Positions 1-8,001 of a stretch of DNA of 64,000 nucleotides are shown here, piece after piece (within the stretch, counting starts at the first letter, position 1; each line of letters starts with the position of its first letter). The notes beneath the pieces were generated by a model. That model did not search any database, was not told the DNA's origin, and saw only the letters and a program-made list of their open reading frames with translations. Both the position numbers and the translations under genes were made by a program. The stretch is from Candidatus Poribacteria bacterium (GTDB lineage Bacteria > Poribacteria > WGA-4E > JAJDTR01), in contig JAPPIK010000011.1 of the NCBI GenBank assembly GCA_028820655.1, forward strand, positions 206,512 through 270,511, written 5' to 3'.

Positions 1-8
1 AAACCAAG

Positions 9-176
9 TCATCCCGTTTCATCTGCCTTGAGCGTTAACTCCGACGCTGCCGAAAGCCCTTGATATTCGACTGAAATGATATAGCCCTCCGGTCGATCAA
101 GACATTCAATAAAGTAATCGGTATCGGCAGTCACAGATTTGCGACTCGAATGGCAAAGAGTATTTTTTCCAAGGCG
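9..176 (-). pseudogene. Remnant of a paralogue of the neighbouring exported protein (C-terminal fragment)
   Basis: On the minus strand an open stretch without a start codon ends in TGA at 9-11. Its translation contains SVEYQGLS followed by SELTL, which lines up with SVEVECQGLS...TEFTL at the C-terminus of the intact protein encoded at 263-1012, with a D-YF-D-P pattern upstream in both. TAA and TAG codons lie in frame just upstream (from 177), so only the last 50 or so codons survive. It looks like the decayed end of a tandem duplicate. The homology was judged by eye. Confidence 0.5.
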
Positions 177-262
177 TTACTACGAACGTCGAGCACGGAC
201 ATTACGTCTGAAAAGGGAGGACCATCTTCAAAGACGATTCAGCCGCGAATAGACTTGGGAGT

Positions 263-1012
263 TCATTGGAGCGTGAACACTAGGTTCTCCTTTTGTTCTC
301 CGCTAGTAAGGGTAAACTCCGTCGTTTCCGACAATCCCTGACATTCTACCTCAACACTGTAGTGTGCAACCTCAAAATCAGGTTCATCAACATATCGTAC
401 GAAGTAGCCGTTAGCATCCGTTTGAATTGGATAAGCCGCTTCTATGCTAATAGGATTCCCTCGTATGTACCTGCACTTCTCGTCGAGATTGACCATTGTG
501 TGCGCAAGTGAGGTGCCATCATTGAAAATTACTTGACCTCGATACCGGGTTCGAGGCCTTACGGTAACGACAACATCTTCAAGGTCTGCCCCTGGCTCCA
601 TAGCAAACTTAAGACCCTTTGTGTGCGCCGGAGTCGTGGGATAAAACGTCGTCGTGCCAATCTTCATTGATAAGATTTCATAACTTTTCTGAGATTCTCC
701 GGGAACTGGAGGGAGAACCTCCAACTGAACTGGTCCGGGTTGCACATTTCTGATAATAAAGAATCCCGCTTCGTTGCTTTTTTTGAAATCCGCGACCGAT
801 ATAATAGAAGCATTCCCAACGGCCGTGATGGCGTGACCGTTGATGAGTTTCGTGGGCCCGGTAATTAACGTAAGTCCACTAACCGGATGCCCATTTACAT
901 CAACAATGCGGCCCGAAAATGTGTTTGTTCCGTCTGTAGCGCATCTGGAAGCGGTGAGCAAAAGCAATGCAGTGAAACACGCAAGACAGGGCGGGACTTG
1001 TGTGCGAGTCAT
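263..1012 (-). CDS. Exported protein with carboxypeptidase regulatory-like domain
   Basis: 249 aa. The N-terminus (residues 1-22) is a signal peptide; a Cys follows at 24 but the preceding LTASR is a poor lipobox. Residues about 30-105 (GRIVDVNGHPVSGLTL, then a GFFIIRNVQPG-type turn) match the carboxypeptidase D regulatory-like/CarboxypepD_reg beta-sandwich, found in surface and exported proteins of this kind of bacterium. The remainder (VRPRTRYRGQVIFNDGT) looks like a second beta-sandwich. AAAGGAG lies 9 nt before the ATG. No enzyme residues are recognised; a structural or surface role is the best guess. A decayed fragment of a paralogue lies directly downstream. Confidence 0.75.
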   Translation of the reverse strand: MTRTQVPPCLACFTALLLLTASRCATDGTNTFSGRIVDVNGHPVSGLTLITGPTKLINGHAITAVGNASIISVADFKKSNEAGFFIIRNVQPGPVQLEVLPPVPGESQKSYEILSMKIGTTTFYPTTPAHTKGLKFAMEPGADLEDVVVTVRPRTRYRGQVIFNDGTSLAHTMVNLDEKCRYIRGNPISIEAAYPIQTDANGYFVRYVDEPDFEVAHYSVEVECQGLSETTEFTLTSGEQKENLVFTLQ

Positions 1013-1332
1013 CGTGAATCTCTCCTTTCGGATGGCTCGGTGTGAAACGTGAAGTAAGACAAAACGAGTATATTCATGCCACTCGGCCTTTTAGTGACTA
1101 CCGACTTGTATGCTCTCAAGCCATATTCGGCGGATAGGAATTCGGTACATCAAGCAGTGAATCGGTAAGGTCAATCAAACCTCGTGAAAGCGGAGCGGAA
1201 TCGGATCTACCTCTGAATTCGTACGATGTTCGTACCGGGGCGTGGGTATTCACGAACCGTCTATGCGCGAATATTCCAGAAAATCGGTCTAAATGCACAC
1301 GGAGACCAACAGGCCAAACTAACACAACCGAC
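1013..1332. other. Intergenic stretch without a supported gene
   Basis: It carries the ribosome-binding site of the 263-1012 gene at its left end. A 69-codon minus-strand reading frame (1116-1325) has no recognisable domain or clear ribosome-binding site, so I do not call it. Confidence 0.5.
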
Positions 1333-3312
1333 CTACTGCCCCTGAGTCAAGTCAGCCGTGTTCCACAGCAGAGCAGTGCCATCGCGCGACCCCGTTACAA
1401 GTGTTTTTCCGTCCGGCGAGAACGCCACGGCGAAGACTGCATCTCCGTGCCCATGACGCAAGGTGATATTCCGGTTGATCGAAGAATCCCAAAGTTCAAT
1501 CGTTCTATGCATTCCCATCACAAGTATCCTGCCGTCCGGCGAAAACGCGATAGAGAACGCGCCTAACTCTGTCTCTTTCCGTAGTGTCGCTGTGTTATTC
1601 TCTTTGGAGATGTCCCATAGCATTAGCCCATCCTCTGAACCCGCGGCAACCATTGCCCCATCGGGCGAGAAAGCGACTGAGATACTATAAGATTCCAGCA
1701 GCGTGGCGACACTCGTTCCTGTTTCGGTATCAAACAACCTTACGCCATCCTTCGACCTCACAGCAACCAACTTACCGTCGGGCGAAAATATACCGGAGGC
1801 GCCCATCAAAGTATCCGCCTCAATTTCATGGAGCCCCTGTCGTCTCAAGACTTGCCATGGGTTGGGCGGCATTGTCCATACTTTTACCATTCCGCGTGAG
1901 GGCTCGTCCGCGCCTAGTGCTCCCACAGCGAGCATCGTACCATCGGGTGAGTACGTGAGGGATACGATCCCGCCGCCGTGACCGCGTAACATTGCCACTC
2001 TTCGTCCACTCTTGACATCCGACAGTTGGACCGTCCCATCGGACCTGCCTAAGGCGCGATTCGTCCCATCGGGCGAGTATGCCACAGACCAAGCATTTGT
2101 CTTGCGTTCCGGAGAGGCGGGTTGTTCTGTCCTGGTGTCCCAGAACCGAACTGTCCAATCTCTCAACGTCGCTGCAAGTGTATTCCCATCTGGCGAAAGT
2201 GCTATTGTGGTAATTCGCTCCGTATGCCCTCCTACGGTCGCGATGTTTTCACGAGTGGAGACTTCCCATAATTTCACTGCTCCGTCCGTGCCGCCAAAGC
2301 GATCGGTATTCGCTGACGCGAGCATCTTGCTGTCAGGAGAAAACGTGACCGCGCCGATATAGCCCTCATGCTCAAGCGTAACGACTCTCTTCTTCGTGGA
2401 AGCTGCCCACAATATGATTCCGTCAAGTGACGCCACACCAAGCATAGTTCCATCTGGGGAATATGATACCGCGTGTACATCATTCGTGTGCTCAAGTGTG
2501 GCGATGTTTGTCTCTGTGGAGACTTCCCAAAGTTTAACCTGATTGGATTCTACGGTAGCCAGTATTGCACCATCAGGTGAGAACGCCACAGACTTAACGT
2601 TACTGGTGTGCCTTAATGTAGCGATATCTTTTCCGGTCGCTATCTCCCACAGTTTGACGGTCGCGTCCTCCGCCCCTGAAGCAAGGGTGTTTCCGTCAAG
2701 TGAAAATGCCACAGAGAAGATCGGTCCCTTATGCCCTTGTAGTGTAGCCAAGTGTCCCCTGGCGTAGACATCCCAGAGTGTGATCTCATCCCGCGCTCCG
2801 AACGCAAGGATTTTACCAGTGGGCGAAAATGCGAGAGCATCAACACCATACGCGGGTCCAGGTCGAAAGAGTGAGTCGATCCGTTGGCCGGTTTCAACAT
2901 CCCATAGTTGAACCGCTCCATACCCCGTCCCGGCAGCAAGTATCATTCCGTCCGGCGAGTACGCTACAGATCTGATTAGCATGGTGCGTTCAACGTTGAG
3001 CAGGGCAAGTTCGTCTGCCGTCGCCACGTCATAAATCCAGATGCCGATTCCGCTCGCAACTGCAAGGTGTTTTCCATCCCGTGAGAAAGCCACTGCTCGG
3101 TCTGAACCGCCGAGTACCCCTTTACCCAAACGCAAAATAGCGCTGTCGGGCAATTCCCATGTGCGGACATCTTGTTGACTTTTAACTGGCGGATTTTGGG
3201 GGTCGGCTCCGTGTGGGTGCGGGACTGCCGGTAAATCGAAATGACTGGTCACTATGAAGACGAATAATCCAAGTCGTAGTTGGCGAGTCAAGCGGGGAGC
3301 TTGGGTATACAT
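1333..3312 (-). CDS. WD40 repeat protein, 14 blades, probably exported
   Basis: 659 aa. A hydrophobic N-terminal segment (residues 12-30, LGLFVFIVTS) suggests a signal peptide or anchor. From about residue 70 to the end I count 14 units of the form FSPDGxxLAxGxxDGxVxLWD, which is two seven-bladed beta-propellers in one chain. No catalytic domain is fused, so the protein is probably a scaffold for protein binding outside the cytoplasm. The second and third repeats from the C-terminus are the most divergent. The start is the first ATG of the frame; its ribosome-binding site is weak. It reads in the same direction as the heme locus but is separated from hmuV by 210 bp, so no functional link is claimed. 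Confidence 0.85.
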   Translation of the reverse strand: MYTQAPRLTRQLRLGLFVFIVTSHFDLPAVPHPHGADPQNPPVKSQQDVRTWELPDSAILRLGKGVLGGSDRAVAFSRDGKHLAVASGIGIWIYDVATADELALLNVERTMLIRSVAYSPDGMILAAGTGYGAVQLWDVETGQRIDSLFRPGPAYGVDALAFSPTGKILAFGARDEITLWDVYARGHLATLQGHKGPIFSVAFSLDGNTLASGAEDATVKLWEIATGKDIATLRHTSNVKSVAFSPDGAILATVESNQVKLWEVSTETNIATLEHTNDVHAVSYSPDGTMLGVASLDGIILWAASTKKRVVTLEHEGYIGAVTFSPDSKMLASANTDRFGGTDGAVKLWEVSTRENIATVGGHTERITTIALSPDGNTLAATLRDWTVRFWDTRTEQPASPERKTNAWSVAYSPDGTNRALGRSDGTVQLSDVKSGRRVAMLRGHGGGIVSLTYSPDGTMLAVGALGADEPSRGMVKVWTMPPNPWQVLRRQGLHEIEADTLMGASGIFSPDGKLVAVRSKDGVRLFDTETGTSVATLLESYSISVAFSPDGAMVAAGSEDGLMLWDISKENNTATLRKETELGAFSIAFSPDGRILVMGMHRTIELWDSSINRNITLRHGHGDAVFAVAFSPDGKTLVTGSRDGTALLWNTADLTQGQ

Positions 3313-3523
3313 CGGTCATAACCCCTTTTGGCTCTTTCACAAGCTCGTTACGGATTATGGTTTGCTCAGTGCGCTCGGTTGCTCTGGAATGGGTAGGAGC
3401 GGACTTTTAATTTGGAATTCCATTATATACCGTTCTAAGACGTTACGCAAATCCTTTCTTGACTGTGAAGCAAGACATGTGGGCTTCGACCGAGCAAGCA
3501 CTTCTTACCTTCCTGATAGTTTG

Positions 3524-4297
3524 TTATTGGGGAGTGGGAGCGAGTGGCGTGATTACCGTCCGTCCACTTGAGGAGTGCAGTGTTTCAAAGGGTAGGTCGT
3601 AGACCGATTCTAACTGCTCCGGTGTAAACACCGTTTCCGGGGATCCGGCAGTGACCGCGTTTCCGTCGCGCAGTATGAGTACCTTGTCGGCATACATGGA
3701 TGCCAGATTAAGGTCGTGGATGGCAGCGATGACCGATTTTCCGGATCTGGCAATCGATCGGCAAAGGTCCAGTGTCTGTACCTGATGGCGCGGGTCGAGA
3801 TGGTTTGTCGGCTCGTCTGAAAGGAAAAGCCGGGGTTCTTGGGCGAGGATACGGGCGAGGTCTACACGCGAGGCTTCGCCGCCCGATAATGTCGTATAGA
3901 GCCGCTCGGTAAAGGCATCGGCTTCCACCTGCTCCATGCACTTTCGTGCGATTGCCCAATCGTCGGCTGTCTCTTTCGATCCGTTGAGGTGTGGATAACG
4001 TCCAAGCAGCACAATTTCCAAAGCACGGAAAGGAAAATTAACCTCGCGCTTCTGTTGAAGGTAGGCGCGAAGTCGCGCCATTTGTTGTGCCGAATAGGAA
4101 CTAATGTCGCGACCGAACAGTCGAATCCGTCCCATTTGCGGCGTCAGTTCGCCGGAGATGAGGCGCAGCAACGTTGATTTGCCCGCACCGTTTGGACCAA
4201 CGATCATCCAGAACTGGCGAGGCTCAACCTTGAGATTGATATCGCGGACAACCCACTTCTGACCGGTGCGATAACCGACTTGCTCCAATTCAACCAT
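3524..4297 (-). CDS. hmuV: Heme ABC transporter ATP-binding protein (HmuV-like)
   Basis: 257 aa ATPase of the FecE/BtuD/HmuV group that powers import of heme or another iron chelate through the HmuU permease. Walker A GPNGAGKST is at 34-42, Q-loop around 81-82, signature LSGGE at 137-141, Walker B ending in D161-E162 with the D-loop NHLD after it, and the switch His in AAIHDLNLA near 195. Its start overlaps the end of hmuU by 8 bp, so the two are translationally coupled. Within the FecCD-type family, assignment to heme rather than siderophore or cobalamin rests on the neighbours: HmuT, HmuY, a heme receptor and a heme oxygenase. Confidence 0.85.
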   Translation of the reverse strand: MVELEQVGYRTGQKWVVRDINLKVEPRQFWMIVGPNGAGKSTLLRLISGELTPQMGRIRLFGRDISSYSAQQMARLRAYLQQKREVNFPFRALEIVLLGRYPHLNGSKETADDWAIARKCMEQVEADAFTERLYTTLSGGEASRVDLARILAQEPRLFLSDEPTNHLDPRHQVQTLDLCRSIARSGKSVIAAIHDLNLASMYADKVLILRDGNAVTAGSPETVFTPEQLESVYDLPFETLHSSSGRTVITPLAPTPQ

Positions 4298-5288
4298 GCA
4301 CTACCTCTCTTTTGAATCTCAGCAGCAGCCAGAGGAAGAAGGGTCCGCCGAGCAGAGCCGTGACGACGCCAACGGGCAGTTCGGCGGGAATTGCGACGGT
4401 GCGTGCGAAGAGATCGGCGGTGACGAGCAGCGCCGCTCCGCCGATCGCGGAACCGGGCAGGACATAGCGGTGGTCAGCACCGCCAATGAGACGAAGCAGG
4501 TGCGGCACGATGAGTCCCACGAAACCGATTCCACCCGCGGCCGACACGGCAGCGCCCACCGCCAAAGCAACCCCGAAAACCGCCCACCGCTTCAAAGTTT
4601 CAGTCGAAACGCCGAGATGATACGCCTCCGATTCGCCCAAGCTCATAGCATTGAGCGCGCGAGCCAGCCGGAACAGTACGACTGCCCCAATGATAGCGAT
4701 TGGAAGCGTTACGGCGATCGCACGCCAGGTTGCCCCGCCGAATCCACCGAGCAGCCAGAACGTGAGGCTCCGAAGTTGCTCTTCGTCGGCGAGGAAGGTC
4801 ATCAATCCGATGCCTGCGCCCGCGAAACTGTTGAGTGCAATTCCAGCTAACAGAAGCGTCAGCGTGGGAACACGCTCTTGGGTTTGGGCGATCGTCCACA
4901 CACCGATTGTCACGAGAATGCCTCCGGTGAACGCCGCAACCGGTACGCCCCATATGCCCAAGAAGCCGCCTCCGAAGAGCACAATCCAGATCGCCGCTCC
5001 GAGTCCGGCGCCCGCCGTCACGCCGATTAAACCCGGATCCGCGAGTGGATTGCGGAAGATGCCTTGCAGTGTCGCACCGGAGATAGCCAGTGCTGCTCCG
5101 ACGATGGTTGCCAGTATCACACGGGGAAATCGGACGTAGATTAAGACCTCAAAACCGTCTTCGTGGAAAAGCAGAATGCGGGGGATACGCCACGGAAGAA
5201 TCTGGTATGCCCCTATACCCGCGGCTACGCAGAGCGAAATTGGGAGTAAACCGGAAAGGAATAAAAGGATGTTTGATCGGTTCTGCAT
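4290..5288 (-). CDS. hmuU: FecCD/BtuC-type heme permease (HmuU-like)
   Basis: 332 aa, close to the usual FecCD length, with about ten membrane segments. The conserved blocks of the family are present: RFPRVILATIVGAALAISG and GATLQGIFRNPLADP near the N-terminus, the coupling region GESEAYHLGVS, and GGIGFVGLIVPHLLR toward the C-terminus. It forms the inner-membrane channel for iron chelates with the ATPase encoded immediately downstream. The MNT/HEPN pair and about 180 bp separate it from hmuT, so it needs its own promoter; a partial Fur-like site lies 37 bp upstream of the start. Confidence 0.88.
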   Translation of the reverse strand: MQNRSNILLFLSGLLPISLCVAAGIGAYQILPWRIPRILLFHEDGFEVLIYVRFPRVILATIVGAALAISGATLQGIFRNPLADPGLIGVTAGAGLGAAIWIVLFGGGFLGIWGVPVAAFTGGILVTIGVWTIAQTQERVPTLTLLLAGIALNSFAGAGIGLMTFLADEEQLRSLTFWLLGGFGGATWRAIAVTLPIAIIGAVVLFRLARALNAMSLGESEAYHLGVSTETLKRWAVFGVALAVGAAVSAAGGIGFVGLIVPHLLRLIGGADHRYVLPGSAIGGAALLVTADLFARTVAIPAELPVGVVTALLGGPFFLWLLLRFKREVVHG

Positions 5289-5325
5289 GGATTGTGTCCA
5301 ATTTGAGAATTTCTAGCCGATGTGT

Positions 5326-5344
5326 TATAATGAGAATGCTTTTA
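5326..5344 (-). promoter_or_regulatory. Possible weak Fur box upstream of hmuU
   Basis: Read on the plus strand, TATAATGAGAATGCTTTTA matches 13 of 19 positions of the classical consensus GATAATGATAATCATTATC, with the first two hexamers (TATAAT, GAGAAT) good and the third poor. It lies 37 bp before the hmuU start. It is much weaker than the sites at 10696, 11121, 28654 and 28737. Confidence 0.35.
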
Positions 5345-5469
5345 GTTTTTTTGTCAAAGTTAAGCGCGGTTGATAACATCCGCCTATTAGAAGGTCTCCC
5401 GATCTCCCCTTCCATGAAATCTCCCTCGGTTTCATTGATGCCGTAGTAACCAATAGGAGTTCTGGTATA

Positions 5470-5811
5470 ATGGTTGACCCAAAAAACATTCAAGCAACCT
5501 GCGATGACATCGTCCGAGAGTTTGCCCCCCTGAAGGTTATCCTCTTCGGTTCCTATGCTTACGGGACGCCTACCGAGGACTCGGATGTCGACCTATTGGT
5601 GGTGATGCCCATTCCGGAATCGCAGACCCGCCGCCAAGCGGTGGAAATCAGGCAACGCATTCCACGCCGGTTTCGCATGGATCTGGTGGTGCGTTCACCG
5701 GAAGAAATTGCCCGCCGCGTCTCGCTTAACGACTGGTTTCTCCGAGAAATCACTCAGGAGGGGCAGGTGCTCTATGAATCTGTTGACGCAGGAGTGGGTC
5801 GAAAAAGCTGA
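5470..5811 (+). CDS. MNT-type nucleotidyltransferase antitoxin
   Basis: 113 aa minimal nucleotidyltransferase. The GSxxxG-x-DxD core is seen as FGSYAYG followed by DSDVDLLVV (residues about 26-44). Proteins of this family pair with HEPN ribonucleases; in characterised pairs the MNT protein adenylylates the HEPN toxin and neutralises it. Its 3' end overlaps the HEPN gene by 38 bp, as is usual for the pair. The pair reads against the surrounding heme genes and splits hmuT from hmuU. Confidence 0.9.
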   Translation: MVDPKNIQATCDDIVREFAPLKVILFGSYAYGTPTEDSDVDLLVVMPIPESQTRRQAVEIRQRIPRRFRMDLVVRSPEEIARRVSLNDWFLREITQEGQVLYESVDAGVGRKS

Positions 5812-6157
5812 AAAAGACTACGCTTCGGCACAATGGTTGCAACGGGCACCGATGCCGGTGCATGATGCGATCTGTTTCCACTTCCAACAATGTGTTGAAA
5901 AGTATTTAAAGGCTTGGCTTCAAGAAGCCAATACGCTTTTTCCCCGGACACACGATTTGGAACAGCTGTTGGATCTGATTGTAAACACCATTCCAGAATG
6001 GAATGTTTGGCGGCCTGACTTTGTAACGTTAACTACCCATGCTGTGGACTTTCGCTATCATGGGAAGTCTGCTACAGCCGATGACGCCTATCATGCGATG
6101 TGGATTTGTGAAAACGTCCGCCAAGCAATTCGCGAGAGTCTGGCAATTCCAAGTTGA
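5774..6157 (+). CDS. HEPN-domain toxin partner of the MNT protein
   Basis: 127 aa all-helical HEPN domain protein. Typical blocks are KAEKDYASAQWL near the N-terminus, CFHFQQCVEKYLKAWL, HDLEQLLDL in the middle and RYHGKSATADDAYHAM toward the end. I chose the ATG at 5774, inside the MNT gene, because the residues from MNLLTQEWVEKAEKDY onward fit the family and upstream residues do not. A clear RX4-6H ribonuclease motif is not obvious. The stop is only 3 bp from the convergent hmuT stop, so the insertion is packed tightly against the heme genes. Confidence 0.88.
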   Translation: MNLLTQEWVEKAEKDYASAQWLQRAPMPVHDAICFHFQQCVEKYLKAWLQEANTLFPRTHDLEQLLDLIVNTIPEWNVWRPDFVTLTTHAVDFRYHGKSATADDAYHAMWICENVRQAIRESLAIPS

Positions 6158-6160
6158 TAG

Positions 6161-7078
6161 CTACTCCCCGCTTGCCGCGAAAAGCCCTTCTGCTTCATAG
6201 ATTCCCCGAAACAGATCGAGGGCGGCGCGCCCGCAACGAGGACCAAACCCCGATAGGTACAACCCGTCCATCGCAACCACCCGCTTATTCCGACCGGCAG
6301 GCGTCTGAGCCAGCCCGGGCACTTTAAGCAACCCTTCAACCCCGCCAATCGATTTCAATCCCGATTCAAAGAGTACGTAAACTTCCGGCTGGGCGGCGAT
6401 GACCGCTTCCGAAGTCATCGGCTTGGTACCTTTGATGTTGCCCGCGGCATTTACCGCACCGACAATTTCAATCATGGCGCCGGGCGCGGAGTCTTCTCCG
6501 AGCACAAAGGCGGTTTGCGGGCCCCGCAGGTAGAGGAACAGAGCCTTCTTTTTCGGCAGACCTTCACGTGCGGCGAGTTTCGATTCCAGTGTTTCGACTT
6601 GCATCTCCAGATCCGAGATTAGTGCCTCTGCGTTCTCTTTGCGGTTGACAGCTTTTCCGATGGTGCGGAGGCGTTGTTTGGCTTCGTCGAAGGTTCTCGG
6701 TTCTTTGAGAAGCAGCATCGTCACGCCGCCGGCGCGCAATTGCTCGACAACCTGGGGCGGCTTCACGTCTTCACGGCCTATTACCAGCGTCGGTTTCAGG
6801 GAGAGAATTCCTTCGGCATTGAGCCGATACTGGTAGCCGACAGATGGAAGTTTTTTCTGTACATTCTTCGGATAGGTGGAAGAGGCGTCACAACCGACGA
6901 TGTTCGCATCAAGTCCGAGAGCGAAGAGAATCTCGGTGGTGCTGCCGTTAAGTCCGATGATTCGCTCGGCTGAGTTGATGAAGACGGTTTCCCCGCTGGC
7001 GTCAATTATCTCTACCGGCTGCGCGGCAGCGGTTGATGAAATCAATAGCGACAACACCGCTACGTGTCGTAATTTCAT
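6161..7078 (-). CDS. hmuT: Periplasmic heme-binding protein (HmuT-like)
   Basis: 305 aa class III substrate-binding protein (BtuF/HmuT family) that passes heme to HmuUV. Signal peptide MKLRHVAVLSLLISSTAAA, then IDASGETVFI and a segment ending IIGLNGSTTEILFALG, the usual first lobe opening; the second lobe ends in RCGRAALDLFRGIY. An upstream in-frame ATG exists, but AAGGAG sits 6 nt before the ATG at 7078 and the signal peptide begins there. It follows hmuY by 27 bp, so they are probably cotranscribed. The other reading, a cobalamin or siderophore binder, is less likely given HmuY and the heme oxygenase nearby. Confidence 0.88.
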   Translation of the reverse strand: MKLRHVAVLSLLISSTAAAQPVEIIDASGETVFINSAERIIGLNGSTTEILFALGLDANIVGCDASSTYPKNVQKKLPSVGYQYRLNAEGILSLKPTLVIGREDVKPPQVVEQLRAGGVTMLLLKEPRTFDEAKQRLRTIGKAVNRKENAEALISDLEMQVETLESKLAAREGLPKKKALFLYLRGPQTAFVLGEDSAPGAMIEIVGAVNAAGNIKGTKPMTSEAVIAAQPEVYVLFESGLKSIGGVEGLLKVPGLAQTPAGRNKRVVAMDGLYLSGFGPRCGRAALDLFRGIYEAEGLFAASGE

Positions 7079-7105
7079 TGTTAGCTCCTTAGACATTTAG
7101 AACTG

Positions 7106-7711
7106 TCAGAATTGCCGGCTCCCGTCTGGTTGATGGAGGTATTCAAATGTAATGTATCCACCATCAGTTTTGCTGGCGTTGTCTTTATAGAATCCTACGA
7201 ATTGCAACTTGGCATAGGTTCCATCTGCGGCTTGGACGACGAAGACGCGATTCTCCAATGGCAAAATCCAGTGACTTGGCGGTCCGGTGTAGATGTACCA
7301 TCCCTTCTCGCTTTGTGCGACAATGGCGAGGTTCGCCTCCGAATCTGCGGCATACCCGCTCGCAGGCGCTTCTTTCACTTCGTTAAATCCTACATCAGCG
7401 AGCATGATGGCACGCCCTTTACCTGGGCCGCTGACGCCGCCGTTGAGTTTGACCGTAGTCCGCTGAAAACCGAGATCCCAATTCATTGAATTAGCCGGAT
7501 CCGCAACTTCCACGACACCGCCCTTCGCGAGCGAGAAATAAGTCCATGCCTCGCGGCTTGTCGCGTCAACGGTGAACGTAGCGGCCTCTTGAACGGTCGG
7601 GGCGACTTCAACTTCCTCGTCACCCCCACAACTGAAGTAGAAAAATACGCTGATATAAAGAACCGCCCAAACAATCAATCGCCAAGTGGTTAGTGATTTT
7701 AGGTTTTTCAC
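7106..7711 (-). CDS. hmuY: HmuY-like heme-binding lipoprotein
   Basis: 201 aa. Starts at GTG with a strong AGGAGG 6 nt upstream. Signal segment with Cys at the end (FYFSCGGD), typical of Bacteroidota-style lipoproteins. The body shows HmuY family blocks: WTYFSLAKGGVVEV, NWDLGFQR, a Gly-rich GGVSGPGKG loop, FVVQAADGTYAKLQFVGFY and a C-terminal GGYITFEYLHQPDG. HmuY of Porphyromonas gingivalis is a surface hemophore that strips heme from host proteins and hands it to the HmuR receptor. Position directly before hmuT and after the receptor genes supports the same role here. The heme ligands were not assigned. Confidence 0.85.
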   Translation of the reverse strand: MKNLKSLTTWRLIVWAVLYISVFFYFSCGGDEEVEVAPTVQEAATFTVDATSREAWTYFSLAKGGVVEVADPANSMNWDLGFQRTTVKLNGGVSGPGKGRAIMLADVGFNEVKEAPASGYAADSEANLAIVAQSEKGWYIYTGPPSHWILPLENRVFVVQAADGTYAKLQFVGFYKDNASKTDGGYITFEYLHQPDGSRQF

Positions 7712-7745
7712 TGTGATCCTCCTATAGGTTGATACATATGGTAAT

Positions 7746-7961
7746 TTAGACAGAAATCGGGATATCTATGTCTGCCAGGGATTTGGAACTATCATCGTTC
7801 AGCACCAATATAGCTTGCGCAATGGTACCCGCAACTTGGTAAAAATCCTCCGGAGGCATGGCAAGGTCAACGCCCCTGTATTTGAGGTGGATATGACCAT
7901 CAAGACATTGATAAACGGCGCACACACCGCAATTTGACAACGATTCTCTCGTGTGTTTCAT
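7746..7961 (-). CDS. Small Cys/His-rich protein of the heme locus, unknown function
   Basis: 71 aa, start chosen at 7961 where GGGA lies upstream and the Cys-rich block follows. Residues about 10-26 hold C-x-x-C-x-x-x-C followed by H-x-H (NCGVCAVYQC, then GHIHLKYRG), and the rest is a short alpha/beta piece ending in acidic residues. No signal peptide, so probably cytoplasmic. The Cys/His spacing could bind a metal or heme, but this is inference. It lies 34 bp upstream of hmuY and 40 bp downstream of the CcsA-like gene, on the same strand, so it is very likely part of the heme transcript. Confidence 0.7.
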   Translation of the reverse strand: MKHTRESLSNCGVCAVYQCLDGHIHLKYRGVDLAMPPEDFYQVAGTIAQAILVLNDDSSKSLADIDIPISV

Positions 7962-8001
7962 TTTCGTGGTTCCCTTTCTTGATTGTGTCGGTGGCGTAAA
8001 A

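Noticed and set aside
1116..1325. 69-codon minus-strand frame between two genes
   Set aside because: No domain, no good ribosome-binding site, no link with neighbours.
5466..5472. TGGTATAAT as promoter of the MNT gene
   Set aside because: The -10-like sequence overlaps the ATG itself, so transcription would start inside the coding sequence.
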